A DNA stretch of 56,238 bases, from contig CALAJH010000073.1 of NCBI GenBank assembly GCA_937922655.1, forward strand, positions 1 to 56,238, given 5' to 3'. This document shows, piece by piece, positions 18,432-28,236 of the stretch. Source of the DNA: an uncultured Bacteroidia bacterium. Its GTDB lineage: Bacteria; Bacteroidota; Bacteroidia; J057; CALAJH01. How positions within the stretch are numbered: the first letter of the stretch is position 1; every line of letters begins with the position of its first letter. The notes under the pieces were generated by a model. The model saw nothing but the letters and a program-made list of their open reading frames with translations, did not search any database and had not been told where the DNA came from. Both the position numbers and the translations under genes were made by a program.

Positions 18432-18734
18432 TTAAGAAAAGTTTGGGTTGGTTTTTGGGGATGCGTTGGGGTTTTGGGATAGGATGTCTTTTACTTTTTT
18501 TAGGGTTAGATTGAGGTTTTGGGCAATGAAGTCCATGGACAACCCATTGGAATAAAGCGTTTCCACCACTTCGCGAAGCTTTTCTTCCCTGCCACGCGCT
18601 TCCCCGCGCGCTTCCCCGCGTGCCTCTCCGCGCGCCTCTCCGCGTGCTTCCCCGCGTAGATACAATGGGTCTTGGAGGATTTGTTCTTCGGGCAGCGCGT
18701 CCTCCCATTCCTTTTCCAAAAGGCCGGCAATCAT
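18432..18734 (-). pseudogene. Duplicated 3' fragment of the adjacent Rpn-family gene
   Basis: This 100-residue ORF repeats the last 88 residues of the upstream Rpn gene almost exactly, from MIAGLLEKE to TNPN. It differs by three extra RGEA units and by the final residues. The frame is closed upstream by a stop a few codons before ATG 18734, so the nuclease core is missing. It could still yield a stand-alone tail of coiled/HTH type (SMDFIAQNLNLTLKKVKDIL). It is best read as the original 3' end of the gene, separated by a tandem duplication, and possibly still translated from the same message. Confidence 0.75.
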
Positions 18735-18755
18735 CTTTCGATGCCTCTAAACCGT
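18441..18755. repeat. Tandem duplication copy A (315 bp)
   Basis: The segment from GTTTGGGTTGG to TCTAAACCGT is repeated at 18764-19043, with an 8-nt spacer (18756-18763) between the copies. The copies differ by few substitutions, by 36 nt of RGEA-coding repeats and by a 1-nt length change near the outer end. Confidence 0.9.
18597..18656 (-). repeat. 12-nt minisatellite, five RGEA units
   Basis: Five tandem 12-nt units encode RGEA, alternating between CGCGGGGAAGCN-like and CGCGGAGAGGCN-like versions. The other copy of the duplication has only two units (18920-18943), so the tract is prone to slippage or unequal exchange that keeps the frame. Confidence 0.9.
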
Positions 18756-19621
18756 TAGGGGATGTTTGGGTTGGTTTTCGGGGATGCGTTGGGGTTTTGG
18801 GATAGGATGTCTTTTACTTTTTTTAGGGTTAGATTGAGGTTTTGGGCAATGAAATCCATGGACAACCCATTGGAATAAAGCGTTTCCACCACTTCGCGAA
18901 GCTTTTCTTCCCTGCCGCGTGCCTCTCCGCGTGCCTCTCCGCGTAAATACAATGGGTCTTGGAGGATTTGTTCTTCGGGCAGCGCGTCCTCCCATTCCTT
19001 TTCCAAAAGGCCGGCAATCATCTTTTCCATATTTCTAAACCGTGAATAACGCAGCAAATTCAGCAAATGTTTTTGGCGTTCTTGCGGATTGTCCCGCGTC
19101 AGCGCCACGACTTTGCGTATGACCTCAATAGCGACGTCCTCGCGATCTTTGGCGTCTTCGGAAAGAATGGCGAATATTACCTGCGCCGGATGCGCCAATG
19201 CCAAAAATCGGCGATAGGGAACGTTGCGGGCGTTGATGTAAACCGGTCGAAAAACATGATGTCCGGGGTCGTTGATTTCCACGGGGGCGGTGAAAGGCTC
19301 GGCGCCGATATACAACACGTACGCCCGTGGGGGGTACCACTTTTTTCTCGACGAAAACAACAACGCCAAAAGCATACCGATGTATACGAGCAGACGCGCC
19401 AACATCGAAACGTCGTTTTGGGCTTGAATTTCGACCAAAATCATACGCTCGACCCCGTCGGCGTAGCGGGCGGTATAGACCCGGTCGGCGATGCGGAACA
19501 TCACTTGGGACATTTCGACGGACTCGGACTTCCAATCCGTCAACGTTTCGCCCGTTAGAGCGTTGAGAAAAGCGCCCGGGTCGGCGTCCCATGCTTCTTT
19601 GGCCGCAAAATCGGTTTTCAT
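18755..19621 (-). CDS. Rpn-family recombination-promoting nuclease / PD-(D/E)XK transposase-like
   Basis: This 288-residue protein is read from ATG 19621 (MKTDFAAKEAW); the open frame further upstream has no family match. The core carries a D...E-x-Q active site, with the second half in MILVEIQAQND (about residues 81-91), followed by LARLLVYIGMLL, typical of the Rpn/PD-(D/E)XK transposase-like family. The C-terminus has two RGEA repeats, a short coil and an HTH-like tail. It stops at the exact junction of a tandem duplication, where the original end (TNPNFS) is replaced by TNPNIP. A -7 box lies only 3 nt before the ATG, so the mRNA is probably leaderless. These genes are often multicopy within genomes. 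Confidence 0.85.
   Translation of the reverse strand: MKTDFAAKEAWDADPGAFLNALTGETLTDWKSESVEMSQVMFRIADRVYTARYADGVERMILVEIQAQNDVSMLARLLVYIGMLLALLFSSRKKWYPPRAYVLYIGAEPFTAPVEINDPGHHVFRPVYINARNVPYRRFLALAHPAQVIFAILSEDAKDREDVAIEVIRKVVALTRDNPQERQKHLLNLLRYSRFRNMEKMIAGLLEKEWEDALPEEQILQDPLYLRGEARGEARGREEKLREVVETLYSNGLSMDFIAQNLNLTLKKVKDILSQNPNASPKTNPNIP
18764..19043. repeat. Tandem duplication copy B (280 bp)
   Basis: This is the partner of 18441-18755 and forms the 3' part of the intact Rpn gene. It has two RGEA units where copy A has five. Confidence 0.9.
18920..18943 (-). repeat. 12-nt minisatellite, two RGEA units
   Basis: Two 12-nt units encode RGEA within the intact Rpn gene and match the five-unit tract at 18597-18656. 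Confidence 0.85.
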
Positions 19622-19624
19622 ACG

Positions 19625-19632
19625 CAAAGATA
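19625..19632 (-). promoter_or_regulatory. -7 promoter box (TATCTTTG) abutting the Rpn start codon
   Basis: TATCTTTG on the minus strand ends 3 nt before ATG 19621. If used, transcription starts at or just inside the start codon. The region 19633-19898 holds no other convincing feature. Confidence 0.5.
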
Positions 19633-19898
19633 AGACGTTTACGACGTTGGTGAAAAAAGGTTGCGTTACCCGATTAAAATCGGCCCGGCGCCGCCAAACA
19701 TAACCGCAATCGATTCCCGCGTCCGACAACCTCAAAAAGCCACCGTAAACCGTCGATGGCAAAGGTTTTACGTCGGCGGAGAATATCCAAATTTGTATTT
19801 GCCCCTACCGGTTGGGACCGCCAAATATAATCGCGCGTTACGGTCAAAGTCCGTTTTTATCTAACATGCGGACGGGGGGAAGATTGGCGATGCGGACG

Positions 19899-22106
19899 TT
19901 ACGCGCTCGTCGTCGTTTGCCCCAGCGCGACGGGCAACGCCGACTCGTATTCGGCCTTCAGTTCGGCAACCGAACCGATGTTTTCCCCGTCGACGACGGC
20001 GTCTTTTCCCGTAACGCGGCCCAAAAGCAGAACCGGAAGCTCAAAGCTTCGGGCGTATTCGTAAAGGTGGGATTGCATTTCGGGGGCTACGGCCACCGCC
20101 ACCCTGCCTCCCGCCTCGCCAAACCAAAAGCCGTCCTTGCGCACGCCGAACGGCGTTTGTACCACGAAGCCGCGTTCCGAGGCCATCGCACTTTCGGCCA
20201 GCGTCGTCCACAAGCCTCCGTCCGAAACGTCGTTGGCGCAAAGCAATATCCTCGCCCGATTCAGGGCCAAAACGCAGTCCTGCAATCTCTTTTCGGCGGC
20301 CAAATCCGTTGTCGGCGGAACCGACAGGCGAATCCCGTGCCATGCTTCCAAATATTCCGACGCGCCCAAATCGTCCGAAACCGCTCCCAACATAAACAAT
20401 ATCGCGTCCGTACGCGGAAATGCAAGCGTCAATAAATCTTTTTGTTCGAGCAGGCCCACCATGCCGATGGTCGGAGTCGGGAATACGGCCGTACCCTCGT
20501 ATTGGTTGTAAAAGCTGACGTTTCCGCCCGTAACGGGCGTGTCGAAGGCCCGGCACGCCGCGCCCATGCCTTTTATCGCTTCGACGAACGTATAATATAC
20601 TTCGGGATTGTAGGGATTGCCGAAATTCAGGCAGTTGGTTACGCCGAGGGGAACGGCGCCCGAACACGCCAAATTGCGGGCGGCTTCGGCCACGGCGTAC
20701 GCCGTGCCCTCAAACGGCTCCAAATACACCCGTCGCCCGTTGCCATCCACCGTTGCGGCCAAGGCTTTGGTCGTCCCGGGGATTTTGACGACGGCCGCCG
20801 CCGCCGGAACGTTCGTGGTCATCGTGCCGGCGCCTACCATCGAATCGTAGCGTTCGAAAACGACGCGGCGCGAGCAGACGTTCGGGCGTTGCAACAAAAA
20901 ACGCGCCGCCTCCCGAAACGGCGCCTGCGCCAACGACGAAAAATCCGAAACGCGCGAATCCATGTATTTCGGACGTGAATATTCCCGTTGATAGACCGGG
21001 GCGCCGCCACCCAACACTAAACTTTGCGCCGGCATTTCGGCCGCAAGTTCGCCGTTGAAAAAATACCTTAGCATTCCGCCTTCGGTAACCGTACCGATTC
21101 GCACACAAGGCAAATCCCACTTTTCAAACGCGGCCTCGACAAGCGCGGCCTTGTCCGCCTCCGCCACCACCAACATCCGTTCCTGCGACTCCGAAAGCAA
21201 AAACTCAAACGGCTTCATGCCCGGCTGACGCGCCGGGATTTTGTCCAAAAAAATATCCATGCCCACGCCCGAACGCGCCGACATCTCGGACGTCGAGCAG
21301 GCCACCCCTGCCGCGCCCATGTCTTGCATACCCACGATCGCGCCCGTCGCCACGGCTTCGAGCGTCGCTTCGAGCAAAAGTTTTTCTTGAAACGGGTCGC
21401 CGATTTGGACGGCCGGAAGCTGTTCGTGGCTCTCTTGCGAAAGGTCTTGGGACGCAAAGCTCGCGCCGTGGATGCCGTCTTTGCCCGTTGCCGAGCCGAC
21501 GATGTAAACGGGGTTGCCCGGCGTGCCCGCGCCCGCGCTCATTATCGAATCGGCGCGAACCACCCCCACCGACATCGCATTGACCAACGGATTTTGGGCG
21601 TAGCATGCGTCGAAATAGATTTCGCCGCCGACCGTCGGTACGCCAAAAGCGTTGCCGTAACCGCCGATGCCCGCCACCACGCCGTCCAACAAGCGACGGG
21701 TGTGCGGGTCGTTGGGCGGACCGAAACGCAGCGAATTGAGCGCCGCGATAGGCCGGGCGTTCATGGTGAAAATGTCCCGGTGTATGCCGCCGACGCCCGT
21801 CGCCGCACCTTGATACGGTTCGATGGCCGAAGGGTGGTTGTGCGATTCGATTTTGAAAACCACGGCCCAGCCGTCGCCAACGTCCATGACCCCGGCGTTT
21901 TCCTCGCCCGCCGCCACCAACGTCCGTCCTCCCGAACGCGGCAGGGTTTTCAACCAAACAATCGAGTTCTTGTACGAACAATGTTCGCTCCACATTACCG
22001 AATAAACGCTTAGTTCGGTGAAATTGGGTTCGCGCCCCAATATTTCCACGATTTTGTCGTATTCTTCGGCCGTTAACCCTAATTTTTTTGCCGTTTCAAC
22101 GCCCAT
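19899..22106 (-). CDS. purL: Phosphoribosylformylglycinamidine synthase II
   Basis: This 735-residue enzyme carries out the ATP-dependent amidation of FGAR to FGAM in purine synthesis. It is the small-type PurL that works with PurS and PurQ. Hallmarks are SEHCSYKNS near the N-terminus, [30 protein letters not shown], and a second half with the parallel ATP-binding region (NVSFYNQ, DVSDGGL). I start it at ATG 22106 (MGVETAKK) because a consensus -7 box lies 17 nt upstream; an ORF extension to 22193 overlaps that promoter. The length is normal for the type. purS and purQ are not in the window. rsgA is divergent. Confidence 0.96.
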   Translation of the reverse strand: MGVETAKKLGLTAEEYDKIVEILGREPNFTELSVYSVMWSEHCSYKNSIVWLKTLPRSGGRTLVAAGEENAGVMDVGDGWAVVFKIESHNHPSAIEPYQGAATGVGGIHRDIFTMNARPIAALNSLRFGPPNDPHTRRLLDGVVAGIGGYGNAFGVPTVGGEIYFDACYAQNPLVNAMSVGVVRADSIMSAGAGTPGNPVYIVGSATGKDGIHGASFASQDLSQESHEQLPAVQIGDPFQEKLLLEATLEAVATGAIVGMQDMGAAGVACSTSEMSARSGVGMDIFLDKIPARQPGMKPFEFLLSESQERMLVVAEADKAALVEAAFEKWDLPCVRIGTVTEGGMLRYFFNGELAAEMPAQSLVLGGGAPVYQREYSRPKYMDSRVSDFSSLAQAPFREAARFLLQRPNVCSRRVVFERYDSMVGAGTMTTNVPAAAAVVKIPGTTKALAATVDGNGRRVYLEPFEGTAYAVAEAARNLACSGAVPLGVTNCLNFGNPYNPEVYYTFVEAIKGMGAACRAFDTPVTGGNVSFYNQYEGTAVFPTPTIGMVGLLEQKDLLTLAFPRTDAILFMLGAVSDDLGASEYLEAWHGIRLSVPPTTDLAAEKRLQDCVLALNRARILLCANDVSDGGLWTTLAESAMASERGFVVQTPFGVRKDGFWFGEAGGRVAVAVAPEMQSHLYEYARSFELPVLLLGRVTGKDAVVDGENIGSVAELKAEYESALPVALGQTTTSA

Positions 22107-22123
22107 GCGCTTTCGTTTGACCA

Positions 22124-22131
22124 CAAAATTA
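22124..22131 (-). promoter_or_regulatory. -7 promoter box (TAATTTTG) for purL
   Basis: TAATTTTG on the minus strand ends 17 nt before the purL ATG at 22106, giving a leader of roughly 10 nt. It rules out the longer purL start. Confidence 0.6.
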
Positions 22132-22257
22132 CCCCCGTTTCCGCGCCAATGCAAACGAAACTTCGGCGAGGCGTTGAATCCCGTTCTTTGCATGGCCAGC
22201 CGCGCCGAATATCAAGGATTGTGTTCAAAATTTGCGATTTTTGAGGCCGAAAACGGC

Positions 22258-23169
22258 ATGAAAAAAACGACGGCGAAAGTGGTTCGAGCGACGGGTTCGC
22301 ATTATCGGCTCGTTTATCCCGACGGTACGGTGGGCGAGGCGGTCTTGCGTGGGAAAATGCGCCTCGAAACCTCGGAAGACACCAACCCCGTGGTCGTCGG
22401 CGACGACGTCGAGGTCGAAAACGGCATGATTTTATCGGTATTGCCGCGTCGCAATTACCTTTTGCGCAAAAGCGCCCGGGCGGGCGTGCGTCGTCAGGTG
22501 CTTTGCGCCAACGTGGATTTGGCCGTCGTTGTGGCTACGCTTTTTAAGCCGTTTTGTCCGCTCACGTTTATCGACGGTTTTTTGGCGACCGCCGAAGCTT
22601 ACCACATCCCGGCGTTGGTTGTTTTCAATAAATTGGATTTATTGGAAAAACAAAGCGATTGGGACAAACTTGAAGATTGGGTTGCGACCTATGAATCGGT
22701 GGGCTATGCCGTGGAAACGGTTTCGGCGCTCAAATCCGGAACGCTCAAAAGTTTGCGCGAGCGTATGCAAGGACGAACGTCGTTTTTTGCGGGGCCGTCC
22801 GGGGCGGGCAAGTCCACGCTTATCAATGCTTTGGCGCCGGGCCTGCGCTTGCGCGTCGGCGAAATTTCGGCCAAATGGGAAACCGGCCGTCATACCACGA
22901 CCTTTGCCGAAATGCATCCTTTGCCCTTTGGCGGTTACGTTATCGACGCGCCGGGGGTCAAGGAGTTTTTGCCTACGGACATGAGCCCAAGCGAACTCGC
23001 CCAATACTACCCCGAAATGCGCAAACTTTCGCCCCAATGCAGATTCAACAACTGTACCCACCTCAACGAACCCGATTGTGCGGTTGTAGCCGCCGTCGAG
23101 GCGGGGCAAATTCCCCGCACCCGTTACAATACGTATCTCAACCTTGTCGAATCCTTGCGGGCTAGTTAA
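22258..23169 (+). CDS. rsgA: Ribosome small subunit-dependent GTPase A
   Basis: This 303-residue circularly permuted GTPase helps mature the 30S subunit. It has an N-terminal OB-fold (1-75), then G-motifs in permuted order: NKLD (124-127), GPSGAGKST (179-187) and DAPG (230-233). A zinc site follows: C261, C266, H268, C274 in [17 protein letters not shown] 22258 (MKKTTAKVV) is chosen because the upstream open frame overlaps purL and its promoter and has no family match. Its 3' end overlaps the convergent CoA-transferase gene by 8 nt. Confidence 0.95.
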   Translation: MKKTTAKVVRATGSHYRLVYPDGTVGEAVLRGKMRLETSEDTNPVVVGDDVEVENGMILSVLPRRNYLLRKSARAGVRRQVLCANVDLAVVVATLFKPFCPLTFIDGFLATAEAYHIPALVVFNKLDLLEKQSDWDKLEDWVATYESVGYAVETVSALKSGTLKSLRERMQGRTSFFAGPSGAGKSTLINALAPGLRLRVGEISAKWETGRHTTTFAEMHPLPFGGYVIDAPGVKEFLPTDMSPSELAQYYPEMRKLSPQCRFNNCTHLNEPDCAVVAAVEAGQIPRTRYNTYLNLVESLRAS

Positions 23170-23818
23170 GGTTCATTTCGGGAACGTCGCCTTCGACATG
23201 CAAAGGCGCGGCGGTTTTGGCAACGATTTCATCGACCGAAACGCCGGGCGCCCGTTCGCGCAACACAAAACCTTTTTCCGTTACGTCCACCACCGCCAAT
23301 TCGGTAACGATGCGTTTGACGCACTTGACTCCCGTTATCGGAAGCGTGCATTCTTTGAGCAGTTTGGATTTGCCGTCTTTGGAACAGTGTTGCATGGCGA
23401 CGACGATATGCTTGCCGGCGGCGACCAAATCCATCGCGCCCCCCATGCCTTTGACCATTTTTCCGGGGATTTTCCAATTGGCGATGTCTCCGGTTTCGGA
23501 GACTTCCATCGCCCCCAAAACCGTCAAATCGATGTGGCCGCCGCGAATCATGGCGAAACTTTCGGCCGAATCGAAAAAGGCGGCGCCGGGCGTAAAGGTA
23601 ATCGTTTGTTTGCCGGCGTTGATAAGGTCGGGGTCTTCTTTGCCTTTTAGGGGAAAAGGTCCGATGCCCAAAAGTCCGTTTTCCGATTGCAAAACGACGT
23701 TCACGCCCTCGGGAATGAAATTGGCGACGAGCGTCGGAATGCCGATGCCCAAATTGACGTAGTAACCGTCGCGCAGTTCTTGGGCGATGCGTTTGGCGAT
23801 GCCGTTCTTGTCCAACAT
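23162..23818 (-). CDS. scoB: 3-oxoacid CoA-transferase subunit B
   Basis: This 218-residue beta subunit of a class I CoA-transferase moves CoA between succinyl-CoA and a 3-oxo acid such as acetoacetate. The catalytic Glu46 is in [17 protein letters not shown] and the [14 protein letters not shown] segment are typical. Subunit A is normally encoded next door, but no A subunit is present here. Instead it lies 3 nt downstream of a large receptor-type adenylate cyclase gene and probably shares its transcript. The A subunit must be elsewhere if the enzyme is active. Confidence 0.92.
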   Translation of the reverse strand: MLDKNGIAKRIAQELRDGYYVNLGIGIPTLVANFIPEGVNVVLQSENGLLGIGPFPLKGKEDPDLINAGKQTITFTPGAAFFDSAESFAMIRGGHIDLTVLGAMEVSETGDIANWKIPGKMVKGMGGAMDLVAAGKHIVVAMQHCSKDGKSKLLKECTLPITGVKCVKRIVTELAVVDVTEKGFVLRERAPGVSVDEIVAKTAAPLHVEGDVPEMNLN

Positions 23819-23821
23819 GGT

Positions 23822-26800
23822 TTATTTGAAACGTTCTTCAACGAGTCGGATAAAGGTGGAATTGGGTTTGCGTCCGAGTTCGTCGGCCGAATACTCTTCG
23901 CGAATCCGTTCGACGAAGTACATATCGACGTGTCCTTTGTTTTTGGCCGCCACTTGGCCGCGGTAAGTGCAGATGAAAAAGTCTTTGACGTAGCGGTAGG
24001 TGTCGCCGGAGATGTTGATTTTACCCGGTTCGCCGCTGGACTCCATTCGGCTGGCAAGGTTGACGGTGTCGCCCCAGATGTCGTAAGCGAATTTTTTGGT
24101 GCCAATCACGCCCGCGACAAGGGGTCCCGAATGGATGCCCAGCCGCAACTGCCAATATTCTTCTCCGCGGGCGCTTTTTTCGGCGAAGGTGTCGTTCATG
24201 TAACCCTGCATTTCAAGAGCGGCCAAAACGGCGTCGATGGGGTTGGAGGGACGGGGTTTGGGCAAACCCGCGGCACACATGTAAGCGTCGCCAATGGTTT
24301 TGATTTTTTCGATGTGGTGGCGAACGATGATTTCGTCAAACTTTGCAAAACAATTGTCGAGTTCGACAATCAATTCTTCGGGGCTGAGTTTTTCGGCGAC
24401 GAGGGTAAAGCCTTTAAAGTCGGTAAAGAGCACCGAAACCAATTCATAGCGTTTGGGTTTGGCTTTGCCGTAGGCTTTGAGTTCGTCGGCGGTTTCTTTG
24501 GGAAGGATGTTGAGCAAAAGGGCCTCGGATTTGTCGCGTTCGAGTTTGAGGTCTTTGGTGCGTTCCTCGACCAAACTTTCGAGTTCGGCGTTGCGGCGTT
24601 CGAGCATGATGCGTTTGCGTCGTTGCACGTAGGCAACGAGCATAATTCCGCCGACGGCAATCAAAAAATACGCGATGTAAGCGTAAACGGACAAATACCA
24701 CGGTGGCTTGATGCGAAAAACAAAGGTGGCGGGTTCGCCGACGTTGCCGAACGAATCCCTTGCGCGCACTTGAAAAGTATAGGTGCCTTCGAGGAAAAAG
24801 CTTCGGTCGATGGTGTTGCCCGTAACGCGCACCCAGCCCTCGGAATCCTGTGTTTTGTACTCGAAATATATCGGATTGGCGCCGCTTTCGAAGGCCGCCG
24901 CCGCAAACTTAAACTTGAAGTTGTAGGTGCCATAGGGCAGTTCGAGGGGTTGGTCGAGCGGAAAGTCCTCGAAGGTTTTGTCGCCCGAAATTTCGATGCC
25001 GCGCAAAAGCGTTCGCATCGAGGTCGTTACCGACGTCAGGGCTTTTTTGCCCGGAATAAATTGCGCCAGACGGTCTTCGCCCCCGACCCAAAATCGTCCG
25101 TCGGCGTCGGAAATAAAAAACGAAGGTTCGGGTATCAAATAAAAAATATTCGACGAATCGACTTGCAGACCGCCGTCGTCCAACATTTTTATCGAATACA
25201 AACGCCGGTTTTTCAACGACCAAAGCAGACTGTTGGCCTCGGCTATCATCGGTTTTTCAAAGCTGACGTAGTCCGCAAGCTCCGGTTTAAAAACGTATCT
25301 TTTGCCCGTCCAAGTGTAAAAATTGCCGTTGTTTAAACAGACGATGTATTTGCCCAATTTAAGCACAATCAGTTTTCCCGAACATTTTTCTCGGTCGGGA
25401 CATTCCCTGTCCACTTGCGGCGTGTCGGAAAGTTTTTTGGCGAAGCGAACGACCAACATGTCGTTTTCGGCGCCTATCCAAAGGTTTCCTTCGTTGTCTT
25501 CGACGATGGAATTGAGTTCTTCGCCGATGTTTTTGACGAGGGTTCGTTCCCAAAACGTACGTCGGTCTTTGACTTTGGAGGTAAAGTAATAGAGCGAGTC
25601 GCCTAATATTGCATAGAAAACGCCCTTTTTCGTTTCCGAGGGCAAGACGTGGGAATAAACAATGCCGGGCGAAATCCAATTGACGTTTTCGTTTTCTTCG
25701 ACGAGGCAGATACCCGATGCGGTATTGAGCAAAAGCGCACCCTCGTAGGCGAAGATTTGCGTGGTTTTCATACGCAATTCCCGGCTGACGGGTTCGTAGC
25801 TGTAGCGGTGAAGGTCGTCGAAGTCCGCCCCGGTTTTAACTTTTTGGTTTTTGGATTTTTGTTGTCTGAGTCCGCGCATCATCAGGCGCGACTTGTTGAT
25901 TTCCCGTTCGTATTTGAGAAAGACGCTGTCGATTTTGGCCAGCTCTTTTCGCAAGGTTTTTAGGCGTGCTTTTTCGTATTTGGTGGGAAAGGCTTTGTTT
26001 TCGATGCGGGTGCGTTCTTTGTCTTTTTGCGCCCATTTGATGCGAATTTGGTACTGTTCGCGTTCGAGATTCGAAAGCCGCATTTTGATGCGGTTTTCTT
26101 CGAGTGTGGCGTAGGTGTCGAAATCGAGTTTGAGCAGGCCTTGGTCGGTGGCGACAAAAATGTTCTTGTTTAGCTTGGCGATTTTGTTGATGGAAATCGG
26201 AAAGTTTTCGGTGCTTGGATAGGTGTTGAGCGGCAAATTGAAGTAGACCCATGAAAAATGTTTGGTGTGCAGCAGCCAAAGTCGGGCCTCGGGGTCAATC
26301 ATCACGCCGTTGATTTCTTCTTCGGGCAGGCCGTTGGCGGTCGAAAGCCGGAGTGTGAGTTTGCCGTTGTCTTTGTTGAGAATGAAGGCGCCGCGGTCGG
26401 AGGAGGCGATGACGACACGGTCGTCGTAAACGGCGCCGCCCGTGATAAGGGCGTTGTTTTTGTCCAAAAAAGCGACGAGTTCGGGAGCGTAACTTTCGAC
26501 GCTCATGCCGTCGGTTTTGTAAAGGGCGCTGTCGGTGCCGATGAGCATGGTTCCGTCGCCCATGGGCAGGCTGAAAATCGGCATTTGGTCGCCTAAAAAC
26601 GAGGCGTCGTATTTTTGGGAAAGCTTTCCGTTTTCGAAGGCGACGAGTTCCCGGCCCTCGACGTTCACAAAAAACTTGCTTCCCAACGTGCCGCAACCGT
26701 AGGTGTTCATCCGAATCGGCGGCAAAAGTTTGTTCGTGGTTTTGTCGAAAACGAAAATCAGGTTGCGCGAATAGAAATAAACGTACGCCCCCAGCACGTA

Positions 26801-27253
26801 AATCCGGGTGATTTCCGTGGCTCCCTCGTATTTTTTGACGGTGTCTTTGAGGGCTTCGGGCAGGCTGTAATAGGTCGGCTTGCGCGACGAACGCAAAGGA
26901 ATGAATCCGAAACGGCCGTTGTGGCAACCGACGTAGAGCGTGTCGGCGACGGGGTCGGCGGCGAGGGCCGTGACGCGGTAGGTCTCCGTGGGGGACTTGG
27001 GGTTGCCCGGTACGGGAATCGGCGTTTGATTGACGCCGTCGAACTCGAAAACGCCATCCGACAAGCCGATGTAAACCAGCCCGTTGCGTCCGTAAGCAAT
27101 GGGGCCGACGTCCGATTTTCCCTGCGGCGTGGCGTAAGACTTGTTGCGCACCAACGGGTAATTGTGTTCGACGGTTTGCGCGCCGGCCCAAGGCCCGGCC
27201 GTGGCAAGCCCAACGAATATCAGCGCCGTTGAAAGGATTTTTAGAGACTTCAT
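23822..27253 (-). CDS. Receptor-type adenylate cyclase: beta-propeller, Y_Y_Y domain, TM, class III cyclase
   Basis: This 1143-residue protein is read from ATG 27253. A signal peptide (about 1-26) leads to a periplasmic beta-propeller-like sensor (about 30-760) and a Y_Y_Y-type beta-sandwich (about 770-850). A transmembrane helix (about 853-876), a coiled coil and a class III cyclase domain (about 935-1110) follow. Metal ligands are D945 (FTDFKGF) and D989 (KTIGDAYM); the base-specifying pair K985 and D1058 (YDIWGDTVN) points to ATP rather than GTP, and N1065/R1069 are in place. A charged helical stretch of about 100 residues (about 375-475) interrupts the sensor. This layout copies two-component hybrid receptors with a cyclase output. 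The ligand is unknown. Confidence 0.9.
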   Translation of the reverse strand: MKSLKILSTALIFVGLATAGPWAGAQTVEHNYPLVRNKSYATPQGKSDVGPIAYGRNGLVYIGLSDGVFEFDGVNQTPIPVPGNPKSPTETYRVTALAADPVADTLYVGCHNGRFGFIPLRSSRKPTYYSLPEALKDTVKKYEGATEITRIYVLGAYVYFYSRNLIFVFDKTTNKLLPPIRMNTYGCGTLGSKFFVNVEGRELVAFENGKLSQKYDASFLGDQMPIFSLPMGDGTMLIGTDSALYKTDGMSVESYAPELVAFLDKNNALITGGAVYDDRVVIASSDRGAFILNKDNGKLTLRLSTANGLPEEEINGVMIDPEARLWLLHTKHFSWVYFNLPLNTYPSTENFPISINKIAKLNKNIFVATDQGLLKLDFDTYATLEENRIKMRLSNLEREQYQIRIKWAQKDKERTRIENKAFPTKYEKARLKTLRKELAKIDSVFLKYEREINKSRLMMRGLRQQKSKNQKVKTGADFDDLHRYSYEPVSRELRMKTTQIFAYEGALLLNTASGICLVEENENVNWISPGIVYSHVLPSETKKGVFYAILGDSLYYFTSKVKDRRTFWERTLVKNIGEELNSIVEDNEGNLWIGAENDMLVVRFAKKLSDTPQVDRECPDREKCSGKLIVLKLGKYIVCLNNGNFYTWTGKRYVFKPELADYVSFEKPMIAEANSLLWSLKNRRLYSIKMLDDGGLQVDSSNIFYLIPEPSFFISDADGRFWVGGEDRLAQFIPGKKALTSVTTSMRTLLRGIEISGDKTFEDFPLDQPLELPYGTYNFKFKFAAAAFESGANPIYFEYKTQDSEGWVRVTGNTIDRSFFLEGTYTFQVRARDSFGNVGEPATFVFRIKPPWYLSVYAYIAYFLIAVGGIMLVAYVQRRKRIMLERRNAELESLVEERTKDLKLERDKSEALLLNILPKETADELKAYGKAKPKRYELVSVLFTDFKGFTLVAEKLSPEELIVELDNCFAKFDEIIVRHHIEKIKTIGDAYMCAAGLPKPRPSNPIDAVLAALEMQGYMNDTFAEKSARGEEYWQLRLGIHSGPLVAGVIGTKKFAYDIWGDTVNLASRMESSGEPGKINISGDTYRYVKDFFICTYRGQVAAKNKGHVDMYFVERIREEYSADELGRKPNSTFIRLVEERFK

Positions 27254-27276
27254 GCGGGGCGGCGTCGTCTTGTCCA

Positions 27277-27308
27277 CAAAAATAAGGCTTTTTGCACAAG
27301 CCGCCAAA
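27277..27308 (-). promoter_or_regulatory. Bacteroidota promoter, TTTG-N20-TATTTTTG (minus strand)
   Basis: TTTG (27305-27308) and TATTTTTG (27277-27284) on the minus strand are 20 nt apart and lie 23 nt before the cyclase ATG. They sit downstream of the NlpC/P60 stop, so the cyclase and scoB form their own unit. Confidence 0.65.
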
Positions 27309-27328
27309 GATTGACAAAAAAAACGACG

Positions 27329-28096
27329 CTACGGCCCTCCTTTCGAGGCTCCGAGGGCCAAGTCCGTTCCCAAGTACCGGCGGGCAAACAAAAAGTGTGC
27401 GCTCCAATGGGGGGATTCGAGGTAGTCGTAGCGCACGCCCATGAGCGAGGCGTGAATAAATTTGACGCTTTCGCCTCGGGTTTCGACGACGAGGCCCGAA
27501 TGACCGACGACCCCGGGTTGCGACGAACGAAAGAGCAACACGTCGCCGGGCTGTAAATCTTTTCGGGCGACGGGTTTGCCGACGAGCGCTTGGTCGGTGG
27601 CCACGCGCGGCGTCTTGACGCCCACCGATTCGTAGGCGCGCATCACCAGCGCCGAGCAGTCGATGCCGTTTTTATCCGTTCCGCCCCAACGGTAGGGACA
27701 GTGGAGGTAGTTTTCCGCCGCTTTGACGACGGCGGCGGCCGTACGAAGGTCGGTTTTTTCGGCGGCGGGTGGCGGGGGTACGGGCTTGACTTCCGGCTTG
27801 AACTCCGGTTTTGGGGTCTCGGCGATTTTCGGCGTTTCGGATTTTTTGTGTTTCTTTTTGGCTTTTGAAGCGGTTTTTTGGGGGCGGAAAGAATTTGGGT
27901 TTGCGGGCGTTTCGCGGGCGACATCCGGCAAAGGCGAGAACAAGTCCACGCGTTGGCGCTCGCCGTCGCCGGACAAATATTCGGGCGGCGTTTGCAGTTT
28001 TTTCAACGTCCCGCAACCTTGAACGGCCGCCGCCAAAACGACCGCCGCCGTTTGCAGGAGTCGGAAAAGGGACGACGATGGGTTTTTCGGACTCAT
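27329..28096 (-). CDS. NlpC/P60-family cell-wall peptidase lipoprotein
   Basis: This 255-residue lipoprotein is read from ATG 28096 (MSPKNPSS); an upstream in-frame ATG at 28120 is possible. The lipobox VQGC places the lipidated Cys at 28. A Lys/Pro-rich linker (about 70-112) leads to an NlpC/P60 (C40) domain (about 115-245) with Cys147 in GIDCSALVMRA, His199 in VGHSGLVVE and His215 in FIHASL. It should cut the stem peptide of peptidoglycan, probably gamma-D-Glu-diamino acid bonds, from the outer-membrane side. Start choice is the main doubt. Confidence 0.92.
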   Translation of the reverse strand: MSPKNPSSSLFRLLQTAAVVLAAAVQGCGTLKKLQTPPEYLSGDGERQRVDLFSPLPDVARETPANPNSFRPQKTASKAKKKHKKSETPKIAETPKPEFKPEVKPVPPPPAAEKTDLRTAAAVVKAAENYLHCPYRWGGTDKNGIDCSALVMRAYESVGVKTPRVATDQALVGKPVARKDLQPGDVLLFRSSQPGVVGHSGLVVETRGESVKFIHASLMGVRYDYLESPHWSAHFLFARRYLGTDLALGASKGGP

Positions 28097-28236
28097 GAAC
28101 CGTATATTGTTTTCATGCAAGTTAGCGCGAAAACACGCGACGCCCGCTTGAAAATATCCGCCCCCGGTTCACGCCTTCAACGCCCGAAAGTGGGACGAAT
28201 GTGGACGCAAGGCGAATAACCGCCCCCATTTTATAC

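Noticed and set aside
23687-25336. Plus-strand ORF of 549 codons opposite the cyclase
   Set aside because: The cyclase frame has clear catalytic motifs; the opposite frame is only an open shadow.
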